A DNA stretch of 19,360 nt from Saccoglossus kowalevskii (Eukaryota; Hemichordata; Enteropneusta; Harrimaniidae). This document shows positions 1 through 12,677 of this stretch, in pieces. The translations under genes were made by a program, and so were the position numbers. The stretch is from positions 70,332 to 89,691 of the forward strand of contig NW_003125912.1 in the NCBI RefSeq assembly GCF_000003605.2. The letters run 5' to 3'. Positions within the stretch are counted from its first letter, which is position 1. Every line of letters starts with the position of its first letter. The notes beneath the pieces were generated by a model. That model was not told the DNA's origin and made no database searches. It saw only the letters and a list, made by a program, of their open reading frames with translations.

Positions 1-597
1 ACATCTTAGTTAAATGAGGTTTAGTGTCATACCCCATGGTTAAAATGAGTTTTACAGTCACACACCTTAGTTAAATGAGTTTTAGTGTCATACCCCATGG
101 TTAAATGAGTCTTACTGTCATACCCCATGGTTAAAATGAGTCTTACTGTCATATCGCATGTTTAAAATGAGTCTTACTGTCATAACCCATGATTAAAATG
201 CGTCTTACTGTCATAACCCATGGTTAAAATTAGTTGTAGTGTCACACATCTTAGTTAAATGAGTTTTAGTGTCGTACCCCATGGTTAAAATAAGTCTTAC
301 TGTCATACCGCATGGTTAAAATGAGTCTTACTGTCATACCCAATGGTTAAAATGAGTCTTACTGTCACACTCCATGGTTAAAATGAGACTTACTGTCATA
401 CCAATGGTTAAAATGAGTCTTACTGTCATATCGCATGGTTAAAATTAGTCTTACTGTCATACCCAATAGTTAAAATGAGTTTTAGTGTCATACTCCATGG
501 TTAAAATGAGTCTTACTGTCATATCGCATGGTTAAAATGAGTCTTACTGTCATATCGCATGGTTAAAATGAGTCTTACTGTCATAACCCCATACTGT
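1..597. repeat. 31-bp tandem satellite array, about 19 copies
   Basis: The unit is about 31 bp and contains ATGGTTAAAATGAGTCTTAC followed by TGTCATA and a variable C-rich end. Spacing between copies can be read directly; for example GGTTAAAATG recurs at 499 and 530. Two unit types are visible: the main CATGGTTAAAATGAGTCTTAC type, and a minor CTTAGTTAAATGAGTTTTAG type near 4, 67 and 249. The array starts before the window and decays at about 590-600 (a truncated last copy ATACTGTCAC). Most copies differ by a few bases, so this is an ageing array. I see no coding capacity in it. Confidence 0.93.
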
Positions 598-1226
598 CAC
601 CTTATCCCGCCGTTTGTCGACGTGATTTGCTATTGTGATTGGTCAAGACAATTATAACTATTGTCAAGTTTATTTTGCATTGATATATAGGTACATGTGT
701 GTTGGATTTTTGTTTGTTTTTGTCTATTTACCTTTATGATTATGTTGGTATCATTCAGAGCCGATAGAAATGGTGTCAAGATTCATAATGTAGGCCATTC
801 CTATCTTTGTTTATGAACGATGTTGGGAGCAGGTCATATAATGATTTACAAGATAACGTATTTACATAAACATGTGGTAATTACTCTCTGATACATACAT
901 CATTCCTTTCTCGGGAACCTTTACACTGTCAACTGATCAAGTATATATACCATACATTTTTTAAAGATGATTTCGTTGGTTTCGTGGCCTACATATAATT
1001 TCTGTCTCAGTGATTTGAAACGACACGTTTGCTTTCAGTTGAAAATTAGCTTGAAGGCATTACCCTAAAAAGCAGGATGTCACACGTTGTTTTAATACAA
1101 GATGAATATTTATTTTCTTTGAATCGCCTCATCGATAATAAATGACACCGTTCTTATTATGTTTATCCAAATTTGCATTATATATTTCTAGGAATACATT
1201 ACTGCCAATCGTTGCTCACTTTAACC
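598..1226. other. Unique AT-rich intergenic DNA
   Basis: No open frame of note, no recognisable RNA gene and no repeat was seen in this stretch. It separates the left-hand satellite from a promoter-like cluster. Confidence 0.6.
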
Positions 1227-1419
1227 GTCGCTATAGTAACTTTTATATCACGTTTGCGCATGCGTACAGATGTATACCCTTGTAAAGGTGACATCTCGCG
1301 GGATCTTGTGTACATTTCCGGATAAATGAAGCAAACTAAACTGATTATAAAGGGGAGATGACAGGGGTATGATTTGACGTGGGCAGACACTGAGCTGGTT
1401 ACACACAACTATAAAAAGC
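1227..1419 (+). promoter_or_regulatory. Candidate promoter: X-box, NRF1-like site and TATA box
   Basis: Three sites lie within about 190 bp. At 1227-1240, GTCGCTATAGTAAC fits the RFX X-box consensus GTHNYYATRRNAAC at every position. At 1255-1264, TGCGCATGCG matches the core of the NRF1 palindrome. At 1410-1419, CTATAAAAAG is a good TATA box, which would place a + strand start near 1440. A donor-like ACG|GTAGGT lies at about 1570. I could find no coding exon downstream that would confirm a gene, so the cluster is only a candidate. X-box and NRF1 sites work in either orientation and could also serve a minus-strand unit. Confidence 0.25.
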
Positions 1420-1440
1420 TCTTGAAAACGGTTCTGTTTT

Positions 1441-4400
1441 CGATTAGTTCTACTAATTGTGAAGTGAAGTGAAGCGAAGTGGAGTCTTTCCCGTCTATTA
1501 GTTGGTGTGTGCCAAGTTGTTCTTTGATATTGACGTGTTATTCCAAACTTACACTAAGCTATCGCTGTTACGGTAGGTCAATATTTTGTATAATTTGATT
1601 TGAGTCGAGTAAATTTGTATCAATGTGCCGACCTTAGGCGAGCAGTAACTCAAATTTCTCCATTGTTTGAAATAATGCATTTCGTAATTGTTAATATGTA
1701 CATGCCGCACATGACTCAACCGTATGCGTTTCGTGGTGATAGTATATAATATACAATGGTTGATGGTTAAAACTAGAAGTATTATTTTATACGAATGAAG
1801 ACAAAAATGTAATAGTTCCTGTAAATGTATAAATATTAACATTGCTAAAGGTTTTAAAAGGTTTATAATATAATTAATTCAAGAAGTACATTTCTTGAAA
1901 CGGTTTAATATTGGCATATCTAATATGGCATTATTGGCACCTAATAATGGCGATGAGCGGCTATAACTGTGTTAATGCTTTCGTGGTGTATCAACAAACA
2001 ACAAAGTGTCACTGTGACAGGCTGTTGCGTCAAATCAGTACGTGGTTCGCCTTTTCGTATACAGCTTTGATTAACTGTTACCTTGAAAATACTAACTGTG
2101 CACCGACTTCCGGCAATTCTGTTACATAATTCTGCTGTGATTTACATGCACCGTAGAGTAACTATGACGAACAATGTCCAATATCTACTATCTAAAATAA
2201 GTATTCGTTAAAGTAACATAATAAAAAAGAGTAGATTAGTTGTTGAGTATACGTTGTCGTTAATAACAACAGTCTTTGATGGTCAGCATTTTGCGTGACC
2301 AATATTGTGCCGCAAAATAAAAGTTTGAATGTTTTTCTTATCCGATATTGCACGCAAAATAGACCCACACAGCACCTGAATACGGTATTTAGGTACTTAG
2401 GTGCAAATATGTTTAGTTACAGCGAGAGAAATTAAAATATTAAAAAGATGAATTTACTGTTATGCGTTTTACAACGACAATAATTCGTACTACATATCAG
2501 CCTGATTTAGATGCCCCAAATTTCTTTCTTAAAATAAAATATTACAGAGCATATTGAATGTAACGCCGACACTGTTAATGTCACGAAACGATCGCTGCAG
2601 GCAATAAACTTTAAATCTACATTCGAACAGATAAAGATTTGAATAAATTAAAACAATAAATATTTTATGTAATCGTTACGGTATGTCTTATCAGTATTGT
2701 TATCGTCGACTCTCACATAAGATCCTTAGATGACACACGCTGTATATAGGGTAAATTGCGATCGAATTCAAATTGAGTTTTAGAATTGGTAGAAGAAGAA
2801 GCTGAAAATCCAACGTTGAGTTCAATAGCATTCATTTTTAGTAGTGATGCGGTACATGCAACTAGGACGAATGACGAAAGTCGATACCAAGATATCAAAT
2901 TGACTTTTCTACAATTTAAATCGGTAGAAACAAATAGCAACTTGTTTAATTAGAATAATTAGAGCATTTTCAGCTTAGTCAAATTGTTATCATGTGTATT
3001 CTTGTGTATTAGGTTTGATTTATTGCTTACAATTATTCAAACGGAAAGCAAGTTATTTCAGTGTTCGAATGTGTCGACAAAGATACTAATTAGATGCACT
3101 TATTTCTAGATAATGAATTTGATATACGTGTATCAGAATTCGCTTATATGCTCCGATGTTAACCTGTAATGATGCCTAAACCGACTCGGGCAAATTGCTT
3201 GCATCTATTGCTATATATCTCACACGAAACATTAAGTAGTAATAAATTCATAAACACGTTTCATTAAGTGCGTATATCTTGACAAAAATTGTCGAAATGT
3301 CAGCTGCCTGCTGAATAAAATCACATGTTATGACACCGTGTCGATCATTTATCCCGTTTATATACCATTTAACGGTCAAAGGCGAAAATTCACTATTTTA
3401 TTCTCATTTCAAATCAACAATATATTTAAAATGAAGATACTTCTATCTTTTAAATGAGTATTCCAAAGTCAATTATGCACTATTTCTGTGTGAACTAATA
3501 TTTATAATAAATAGCAGGACATCCTACACAGTATATCACCTTAACCATATTATGCTAAAATCCATTCGCCCCTGTATGGGCGAATATCATTGCAACGGAA
3601 TGATCTTTATTTGAACAAAACATCTAAGTAACTTGACATTTATAGTAGTTTGAGTCATATGCAGAAATGAAACTTGAGTTCAATGTTATGTCTACAAAGT
3701 ACACTGTGTGGGTGGAGGGCTTGAAAGCTTAGATCAGTTAGACGCTGAACTTCGAATGCACGGTATTCACCAAATATCTTTGAAATCCATCATAAAAACT
3801 AGAGTAAAATACTAATCCTAATAACATGTATGTTATTATCACGAAATGAAAACGCTACGTATTGTGATCACTGAACATAGCTGAACTCTTACCATAGCAT
3901 GTTTTAATTTGTTTAAAATGACGCTGAAAATATATGCATGTGTCTAAGGTGTCTAACTACAATTGAAGTCAGACGGGGTACCCTAAACACATATATAAAC
4001 CTAATTGAATTAGGCTGTGTCAGCGTATGTAGTAAGAACACACATTTCTCGAGTGATAGTACTGCTTTTCCTTATTTTTGGAATGTTGTAATCGTTTGTC
4101 TAACGCTACATTAAACGCGGCAGGACAATTGCCCATATTTTGATCTGTATTTTAATAAACATTCCAAAAAGCCGATGCGAATGTGCGCGGACTTTCGGTT
4201 CAAAATGTCATTGTTGCCATGGATACAAATTGGCGTTGGCATTCTAGGAGTAAGAGTAGATTCAGAAGGAACGCTTTTCACTCTGAAGTGTTTCCATGGA
4301 GGTTATCCGTAACATCTAATGCCATATTGGCAATGACAGGAATTGTCTCTGAGTTTTTTTTTCATTTCCTATGGGGAAACCAAATAATATCGTTCATTGT

Positions 4401-7400
4401 TTTGTAAGGCAATTTTCTCCCCTGATATGTTCCTACCACATCTACCTGTTGGTTTAGCGGTTTCGTTAATTTTACGCTACAACAATAAGCCATAGCAGAT
4501 TAGGCGGTGCACGTCGCCCAAAGACATTCAGAAATATGTAATAGACCGTGTAACAAACATAAACTGGATTATCGGATTTACTTTTACAGTCAAATTTTAG
4601 ATTACATGAGTGACGTAAATGTTAGTCAAGACATTTCTCCTCGTGACAATCTATTTTGGTTACCATCAGTTTTATATTTACAATGGCTTACTGTGGCCCT
4701 AGTTATAATATAATGAAATCTACTACATGATGAAAAAGCCAGAGCATGTGAATTGCTTTCCCTATATTCGTTTTGACACTGGACACTCGATTCCGTTTGT
4801 ATTGCATTCGTAACATGCGGTAAGCGCTGTGTACAGTAAGGTGGGAATGGAGATCGCGGTATGTTTTCATTCTATAGACCCCAAAAAGCAATTAACAAGA
4901 ATTATACAGGCTCAGTCATGTCAAAGGTGTTAAATACTTTCCTTATCATATCAACCAGTCAAATAGCAATCGTTATCAGCGTCCCCAGAGAAATAGTTGA
5001 AATGTGTGAACTTAGTTATTACTCACAACGTTTCCCACGCGAGAATTAATTTAAGGGAAGTTAAATTTCATATAAAGTCTAATTGGATGAATCTTTATTA
5101 CCTTGTCCCTCACAAAGCATGACCCGAATACGAACTTTATATGACTAGTTATTTTGATATGGCTAGTTATTTCAATGTAAGAAACGCGCCGTGTCAGGGT
5201 ATCACATATTTTGTTGAATGAAGGAAACCATAATCGCCCCATGATTACACACAATTTACCATGTATTATTTTATTTATAAAATGGACAGATAGTGACAAA
5301 TAAACAAAACAAGACTAAAATCACAACAAGTATTATACCACACTCTTCCAATGCTAGCTGAACTCAGTAGGCTACAGGAAGTATATATATATATCTTTAT
5401 TCAGCAAACCAGCATACGATCGTTCAGATACACGAATAACTCGTATTAACTCGTTTCACATTTTACAGTTACTAAAATACTTCTACCGGAGAGCAGCCAT
5501 TATTAAATTGAAATCAATTTATACATACTTGAATCTATGTGTGTGATGTAAAAGGGAATTGCATGTAATACTTGTTTGGATATTACCCCGTTGTATTCTT
5601 AATAGAAAATTAACGTTGGAGGGATATATGCGTTTGTTTTCAACGAGGTTTATTTCAATTATGGTTTAGTATGATTGAAAGGCATAAAAGCACGAACTAA
5701 TACAGCGTTGACTTTCATGAATAATCTCCTTAGTGTAGATATGCGGGGCGCAGTTAAACAGAAACAACGTCTGGGATATTAAAGTAGACGATTTTATCAA
5801 AACACTAGAACAAGATCAGCATGTCCGGGATATGTATGAACTTCGGCCATGTTATAACGGCGACTGTATATCCCTGCAAACACTTATAGTGATAATATGC
5901 GCATAATTGCAATTATGTTTAGATTGATTCGTGTTATTCGTGCAACGAGTTTAATTTAACCCTTTATGTCTTTGACTCGATTCAATCTCATAATTCACGA
6001 CCTTTAAGCCGATAATGCATGTGTGCAATAACATAGTCTGATTTGTTAAACAAAATCTAAATAAGATCGTTCTGTTATCGTTATGAGGTGATTGTATAAG
6101 TAACCTGTTTTACCACGTTATATGTGTGATGGGGATGAGCAATTTTTGTGTTGATAGTATATTCCATTCGTGTAGGCAATAGAAGATTCACGGAATAAAC
6201 CCGAACACGGAACCAGGATAATACTGAGCTAACAATTAGTATTTTTATCTATGGAACAGCCAAACACTCATTGATAAGTTGGACATTATGAAGATTATTT
6301 CATTTTCTGGAGCGTGCTTGGCTAGAATTAGTGAACAATTATACGTACAATCAATAAGTATAAATGGAGTCATGGTAGTCTACCAACAAACCGCTCTAAC
6401 CGTACCCGATGTATGGACAAGGCACTCCGGCATTAATTACGACTCAGTATTCCTCCACAGTCCTGAAAATAAAATAAGACACTCATATGTAACTATGTTG
6501 TTACATTTAGCGTTGAATTTACGAAATGAGTCCGTGATTTGGTACGTGTTTCCAAGTGATCCCGTCTTTGGAAATAGACGGAGCATTTAATACGGAAGTC
6601 ACTTACCGTTCCATTAAAGTGCATAGTGCTAAAATGTTCGCATTAAATCTCCATTGTATATTTTTCAAAGTCGTGGTAATCTAATGGGCTTTGTATTCAA
6701 ATCGGCATTAATTTCATTCATTTATGATGAAATTAAAGTGAACTTAATGGAGTGATATCATGCTAACTGGCGTTACAGTGGTTAGAAACTGGAAACACAA
6801 GTTGTACACATGAATAAAGTACCGCCTATGTGATTCCAATTGGCAACCACGGCACCAAATCGCCTAGCCGTGGTCTCAGGCATCATATATTGAATAGTGT
6901 TTTCCGTACTTCATATGTAAGTAGAATGCTATAAAACCAATCGATTTTTACTTCACTCATTCATGATGAACTGACTATGTTGTTGTCCATTTCGACGCAT
7001 GTTGTACAGACTGGCATGAAAATAGGAAACATGTAACAATCATCCATTAATTATATGTTTTATGGTAGTGAACGCCTAATTATATTGCAACCAACGAGGG
7101 AACAACACATTTAAGGTGCGATTCACAGAGGATTCACCTAAATGTTATATCTTATCATGTTCGCACATATTGAAATTATCTAACTAATGTGTGTGTGATT
7201 GTTGTGCGTGGTGCCCAGTTACGTCGTATGCTTGGTGAATGACGCATTGTGCATATTACGTACGATAGCGATACTCTCGGAAGTGTGCTCAATTGTTGAC
7301 AGGAATTCGTAAGTGTTACGTTCAATCTCACTCATCTAGAATACTGTCCCATAATGCTACACGCTTTAATTGAACGCTTATACTAAAAATATAATATAAT

Positions 7401-7920
7401 ATTGTAAAATATATGTAAAAGGTAATGGACAAACGACGACGATCGTATTCAATCACGCGACTGTACAATACCAAAATATATTCCTGCTCTTGTCACTTAT
7501 CTGCAATATCAAATCTATACATAGACAATTATTTTTGTATTTGTTTTCAAAACGTATTCAAATTAGGGCGCCGAGTAAATTAATTATGCACATTTACGAC
7601 GTTAATGGAGATTGTTCGACTTCATTAGCGAATCAGCGACAACTTCAACAACATTTTCAGCCTCCGATCGTGTACTGATGGAAAGCTGAGAATAGTTGCG
7701 TTACTCAAGAGCGCGCGTTGGATTATGCAAATTATTACTGACGGTGAACAAACATGCGAGCCGAGGGGTTGTAGTAGTCGTAGTCGTGGCTGTTTTCTGT
7801 TAATGTGAAGGCGAATGTGGCTGTGTATGGTCATGATTATTTGTTTTAAGTACACGCATCATTCGTATATGTACGAGACGTTAAATCATAACCATGTGAC
7901 GCTTATTGAACATAAACCTT
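1441..7920. other. Long unique AT-rich stretch without recognisable genes
   Basis: Open frames here are all about 60-105 codons. They have no family motifs, no domain-like composition and no convincing pairs of splice sites, as expected by chance in AT-rich DNA. Minor structure includes an imperfect 18-bp duplication at 5141-5176 (15 of 18 positions alike), a short TA run at 5382-5394, and several 8-bp inverted repeats (such as 3564-3585 and 6846-6874) at a density consistent with chance. It is either intergenic or a 5' intron of the peptide gene. Confidence 0.55.
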
Positions 7921-7921
7921 G

Positions 7922-7946
7922 CACGTGAGCGCGAGTGGTTCACGTG
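7922..7946. promoter_or_regulatory. Pair of CACGTG E-boxes in mirrored arrangement
   Basis: GCACGTGA at 7921-7928 and TCACGTGC at 7940-7947 are exact reverse complements, so two palindromic CACGTG E-boxes sit 19 bp apart with identical flanks facing each other. CACGTG is the core site for bHLH-zip factors of the MITF/USF/MYC type and for bHLH-PAS clock factors. The spacer is GC-rich against an AT-rich background. It could be a distal regulatory site, but an 8-bp inverted repeat can also arise by chance in a window of this size. Confidence 0.25.
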
Positions 7947-7949
7947 CCA

Positions 7950-9190
7950 TAACCACCAATCACGTTATCATGATTCAACTGTACTTGTTGTGAATACGTT
8001 TATAAGTAATCGATTTGTTGGATATTTGGAATTGTATGTATAATGGTCTCGTATGCCGTTATAGGTTACAGGTTATCGTGGGAACACACATTGTCCAATT
8101 CAAGACAGCCGTGGTACATTGATGCGGCTCGTTGGCATGAAGTGAGCACAGAGAATGAACGTTATGCACGCCGGGAAAATAATTTCCATTGTTAGGATCC
8201 AAGGGTAATGTGCGATTGCGAGACAAAATGTAATGATATGACATGATATGGTAACAGTAACAGTATACATTCTAAATAAAGATGCAATGTTTTGCAGTAC
8301 TGCACACAACTGTATATTAAACAGTCAAAGTCAACTTTGTGTCGACCACCAGACATTCGTCGTCAATTTAATCATCACAGTTCTCAGAGAATATAATTTA
8401 AACAAATTGCTAAATATTTAGGATATCCGATCGATCATACACAAACAAACAATAAATATGTATGAATCTGCGTACTAGTGTTTTATTACATATGTACTGC
8501 ACATTACTCATTTGCCGTGGAATAACATTGTATTGTCGACAACTAATATGTAAATGAGATAAATAAGTATTTCGCAAATGAGCTGCCTTCATTCTGTGGC
8601 CGTACAACACACACAAAACAAACAAAAAAACAATTGTGCCTTTTTCAAAGCTTATTCTGTTCTTGTTTCCTACAAAAATGAACAACTCGTGACGCTTATA
8701 TAGAACCACAAAAATAAAAAAAAAATCATATAGGTTTAAAAGCACTGAAACTTTCTGAATATCGGATGAATAGGGTTTCCGTGGCATATAACGTACAGCT
8801 GAACATAAACTCAAATGGTAAATGCACCACCGAAGATATATGGTAGCCTTATAATCGAACAGACGGGTTGTATTCTAGACATCGGGTAATCACCACATGC
8901 ATGTTATCAAATGTGATTAACATGTGAAGTAATTTGATATCGCCTCTGAAAGTAATTTATGCCTCCTGGTATATATAGCCAGTGTTAATAAATCACAATG
9001 ACGTAAATAATTAATTATGCATGGTTTTACAAACATATAATAAATGCTATGCATTTTATAAAAAGACATATTTTCGTTCTTGACCAACAACTTCATTTGT
9101 ACTTTATAGTAGTTATTATGAACTACACACATGTTGTTCCAATACTACATAATACAACTACCCACTATATCCTCCGACACCGATCCCTTG
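7950..9190. other. Unique AT-rich DNA, no gene recognised
   Basis: The longest open frame is 134 codons on the minus strand (8410-8814). Its product is rich in Phe, Tyr, Ile and Arg from AT-rich codons, with no signal, repeats or motif I recognise, and an A-rich run passes through it. I regard it as chance. Confidence 0.55.
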
Positions 9191-9192
9191 GT

Positions 9193-9205
9193 GGGGGGGG
9201 GGGGG
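9193..9205 (+). repeat. Poly-G tract, 13 bases
   Basis: An uninterrupted run of 13 G in a region of low GC. Such runs can form G-quadruplex-like structures or triplexes and are prone to length change. A second tract of the same length lies at 12665-12677. Confidence 0.9.
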
Positions 9206-9209
9206 TAAT

Positions 9210-10490
9210 GTTCCTGATTCTCAAAATGTTTGAGGTGCGGCGTCGTTTACACAACGTTGTATTCTGGATTACGTATGTTATCGTGACTGAAATATTGGAC
9301 ATTTACATAAGAAACCGTTGCCATAAGCAATATATATATAACAAGTGTAGAGCAGTAAGTTGTCCTATACAATAATAGCGCAGTATTTAAAATATACTTG
9401 AGAAAACACGCAAAAAATACATTATTGTGACATTCGGTAAATTCTGTATAATATGTGCTTCTAGTCACAAAGTGATGTATCCAATCAAACAGTCAACGTC
9501 ACATCTATATATTCACTATTATTACATGCTGGACGGTTATCAGTGTGTAGCTACTTATAAGTGCTTTTTCATTTTATAGTGATTCATTTTTCACTTGGAA
9601 ATGTGTTCACTGAGATTCTAATGAAGTACAAAACAGATATGTACGTGATCTAAATGACTCACGCTGGTACATCCCAAACCCACATAGGGGAGTAAAGCTC
9701 GCTGATAAATACTTGTTTGTTTGTAACCGATATTAGTTTGGTGATTAAAGAGTAAAGATGTACATGAAATGAAGAAGAGGGTTTGTACTGGAATATAAAA
9801 GGTTATTTGATTGATTTTAATTTATGTGAATACAGATGTAAACAACTAACTAGCCCATTCAACAGAAATATGTGTTTTACTTGTGTGGTAAAGTTGAGTA
9901 ACTAAATTATTTATTTATTTCCTATCTGCTAGTATATATGCTTGCCATCGAATTTTAATCATACAGTGATAATAAATTTTCGTCGTTGACGGGACTATAC
10001 CCACTGCAAATAGCGAATACAGGACTTGACGTAATATGATTCTTATTACACCACGTAATTAACTATTATATTAGATAATTATATTTAATATTCTTATGAC
10101 AGAAACCAGCAAATATATATAATGTTTAGGTATCCTCATTTTGTATGTGTTTTATTCTCTTGCTGTCGATTAATGAACATTCGAATGTATATTACAATAT
10201 AAACTCAGAGTAATAAGCGTTTACTGAAACTTAGCGGTTCTATTAGCTAAATAGACATATTCATTACCGTATTAAAGCTTTGTATATGTTATTATGTGCA
10301 TTTCAATTATGCAAGAAAATATATAGAGTTCAGTTCACATGTTTGTATTTCACAAAGTAGTTTTTCTTTCCAATAAGTCATAGCCTTCCACATTTAGCGA
10401 GTAGCTGGCAGGTCGCAGTTACTTCCATTAGCCATATTTACGCGTGTATTCACATGCTTGAAGTATCACTTAAGTCAAAACTAATAAGGC
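9210..10490. other. Unique AT-rich DNA, nothing recognised
   Basis: No open frame, RNA gene or repeat that I can support was seen here. Confidence 0.55.
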
Positions 10491-10495
10491 GCTTT

Positions 10496-10529
10496 ATTGG
10501 TGGACGAAGACGTTTGCAGAGTATAAAAG
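10496..10529 (+). promoter_or_regulatory. Candidate CCAAT/TATA core promoter
   Basis: ATTGG (CCAAT box on the other strand) at 10496-10500 is followed 22 bp later by TATAAAAG at 10522-10529, a strong TATA box. Transcription would start near 10550 on the + strand. The site lies 2.9 kb upstream of the peptide gene's start codon. A splice-acceptor-like sequence just before that start codon (13430) would fit a distant 5' UTR exon beginning here. I cannot identify a clear donor for such an exon, and TATA-like strings are frequent in AT-rich DNA. Confidence 0.25.
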
Positions 10530-11001
10530 CTGTATTTGGCAGGGGCAAGTACTGAATGCTTTGGAAATGGTATTTCGAACTTTCCTTTAAAAGTAATCTG
10601 AATATATGTACCTGTCATTCATATTACATGTGTCAGATGTTTTGGTATCATTGTGATGTTAGAATCAGTCGTACCAATATGCTTGTGAACTATATGTCAG
10701 TCACTCAATCATAATGATCGAAATAGTCATGACTTATTAGGGTTCAGAAGGTTGTCGACTTACTACTCATTTGTAAATATAATTTTGTGTATTTCTGTAA
10801 CGCTTTAAAATTCCGCAGTGAAAGTATACTCGTTTTTAAACAGGCGTTTGTGATTTTTATCCATTCATATACAAGTAAAGCTGATTATTTACATGGCACA
10901 CATTAACAAGAAGAGTGTGTTAGCTTATTCTTTGTAAAGAATAACTTGATTAAATGGTGACCTGCTGATGGACCGTTTCAAGAGGATGATCGACCTCACG
11001 A

Positions 11002-11009
11002 TGACGTCA
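11002..11009. promoter_or_regulatory. Perfect cAMP response element TGACGTCA
   Basis: The full palindromic CRE is present, with CACG on both sides nearby (CTCACGATGACGTCACGTAG). CREs bind CREB/ATF factors and are common control sites of neuropeptide genes. This one lies 2.46 kb upstream of the NG-peptide start codon on the same side. The link to that gene is inference. Confidence 0.35.
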
Positions 11010-12330
11010 CGTAGCTGCAATATATCTAGTTTCTCATTTGATCATATGCACACGTAGCTTGTTCATCATTGAATTGTGGTTGTTGTTACTTAGATGCGGC
11101 TTCAACATATATAAGTTATGTTATTTTTGTTTTTCTTACAAGAGCAAATCAATGCGGTTAGCGACCGGAAACAAAATGTATCAACATACATTTTGTTTCT
11201 CTTCCTGTAAAAAAAAATATTTTTTTTTAGATCCAGCCAATCTTGCCTAATGTAAAGTTGACAAATCCTTTGTGACATTTTTCACAACGAGTTTGACAGA
11301 TAAGAAAATGGACTACAACTGTATGCTTTATTATAAAATTAAGTTACGAGACAACAAGTTAATTCAAAATTACCTTTTATCCCAGAATTCTTATTTAACT
11401 TCAGACTGAAAGTAGATTTTATCTGAAAACGTACAAACAAGTCGAGCGTTCAAACACATTTCACATGTTTGCAATAGAAGTGAATAAACAGCGCCCTGTA
11501 AACATTAATTAGCACTCTCTGCAATTTTGTAATATAAATTATTGATGGTATTTGTATAAAGTAGAAGTAGTATAATTGACATTATTTTCACATGATTCGG
11601 CAATGAATTATTTATAAGACCTCATGATTTTGCCAATACTGTCATAGACATAGACATGCATAATCTTTTGTTTACTGTTTCAGTGTACGCCATTCCAATA
11701 TATATCTCTTATAGTAGTAGAGTGTAGGTTATGTAAAAATTACATTATGGTGCACGCGAGTAAACACGGTTTCCCACCATTAAACACTTTTATTTATTTA
11801 TATGTCGCAGATTTGGCTTTACACAGCTTTATCCCAAGTAGAAAATACCAAAAATGAACTAATATGCATTTTTGAAGGCTCCACATAATTTAACAGTGCT
11901 CTACAATGACTAGTATAATGTGTCCTCCATTTGATGTACTATTAATAACTTTTAAATAATCTGTCTGTTTATGTGACAGTTGCAACCACTTTGTTATAAT
12001 TTATTATCAAAGTTAAATAGCCCATACAGTACAACATTGTTTCCAGTGAATCTTCTACATTTTGTCGCTTACTTGTTATAAACAAAACGACTGTGATTGT
12101 TGATTGTTCAACATCATGGATCATACCATAGTGTCAGCACAGAATCACAAGTAACGTATCACTTTGAGATGTGATAATTGTCCATTACTTACATTTTCTG
12201 AAACTAACAGGTATGTTGCTTTATTTCAAGAATATATGAAAATATGTATGTATGTTTGGTTTCTTTGTGGATTGGGAATGTCAATCACTACGTACTAGTG
12301 TAGTAAATATTTAATTAATTATTACTTACT

Positions 12331-12354
12331 TATTTATTATTATTATTATTATTA
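12331..12354. repeat. TTA trinucleotide microsatellite
   Basis: About seven uninterrupted TTA/ATT units, preceded by degenerate ATTACTTACTT sequence. Confidence 0.85.
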
Positions 12355-12664
12355 CAACAAATAACAATTGTCATTCATCGTATTCCCAATAGTAGCATAT
12401 GCGAAAAATGAATCAGAGACGTGATGTGGCATGATAGCAATCTCAGTTTCCTTTGAAATCCAGATATCATCATCAAAACAAGCTATGCTATTTCTTCGAG
12501 TTTAAATGTAAATATCTCGAGAGAGGTACGCACATCAACAAGGGAATAAACTGTGTTTCAGTTACACTTTCCTATATAGAAATTATGACTAATATATACA
12601 TATATGGCGGCTACTCAGTACGACTGTCTGTTCGTAAACATTGATAAGGTGATATCGGATAACT

Positions 12665-12677
12665 GGGGGGGGGGGGG
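12665..12677 (+). repeat. Poly-G tract, 13 bases
   Basis: An uninterrupted run of 13 G, the same length and orientation as the tract at 9193-9205. It lies 0.8 kb upstream of the start codon of the peptide precursor gene. Confidence 0.9.

Noticed and set aside
2713-2940. 75-codon minus-strand frame with a hydrophobic stretch
   Set aside because: It has a membrane-like segment but no convincing start context, partner exon or motif; too short to call.
6279-6590. 103-codon open frame sharing VVYQQT with the frame at 1911-2129
   Set aside because: The shared six residues are an isolated match with no similarity on either side; neither frame has splice sites, a signal peptide or a family motif that I can support.
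2288-6874. Several 8-bp perfect inverted repeats (2288-2318, 3564-3585, 6846-6874)
   Set aside because: About this many 8-bp stems with short loops are expected by chance in 19 kb; no terminator-like or conserved structure is associated with them.
8410-8814. 134-codon minus-strand open frame
   Set aside because: AT-driven amino-acid composition, no recognisable domain, no splice context; consistent with chance in AT-rich DNA.
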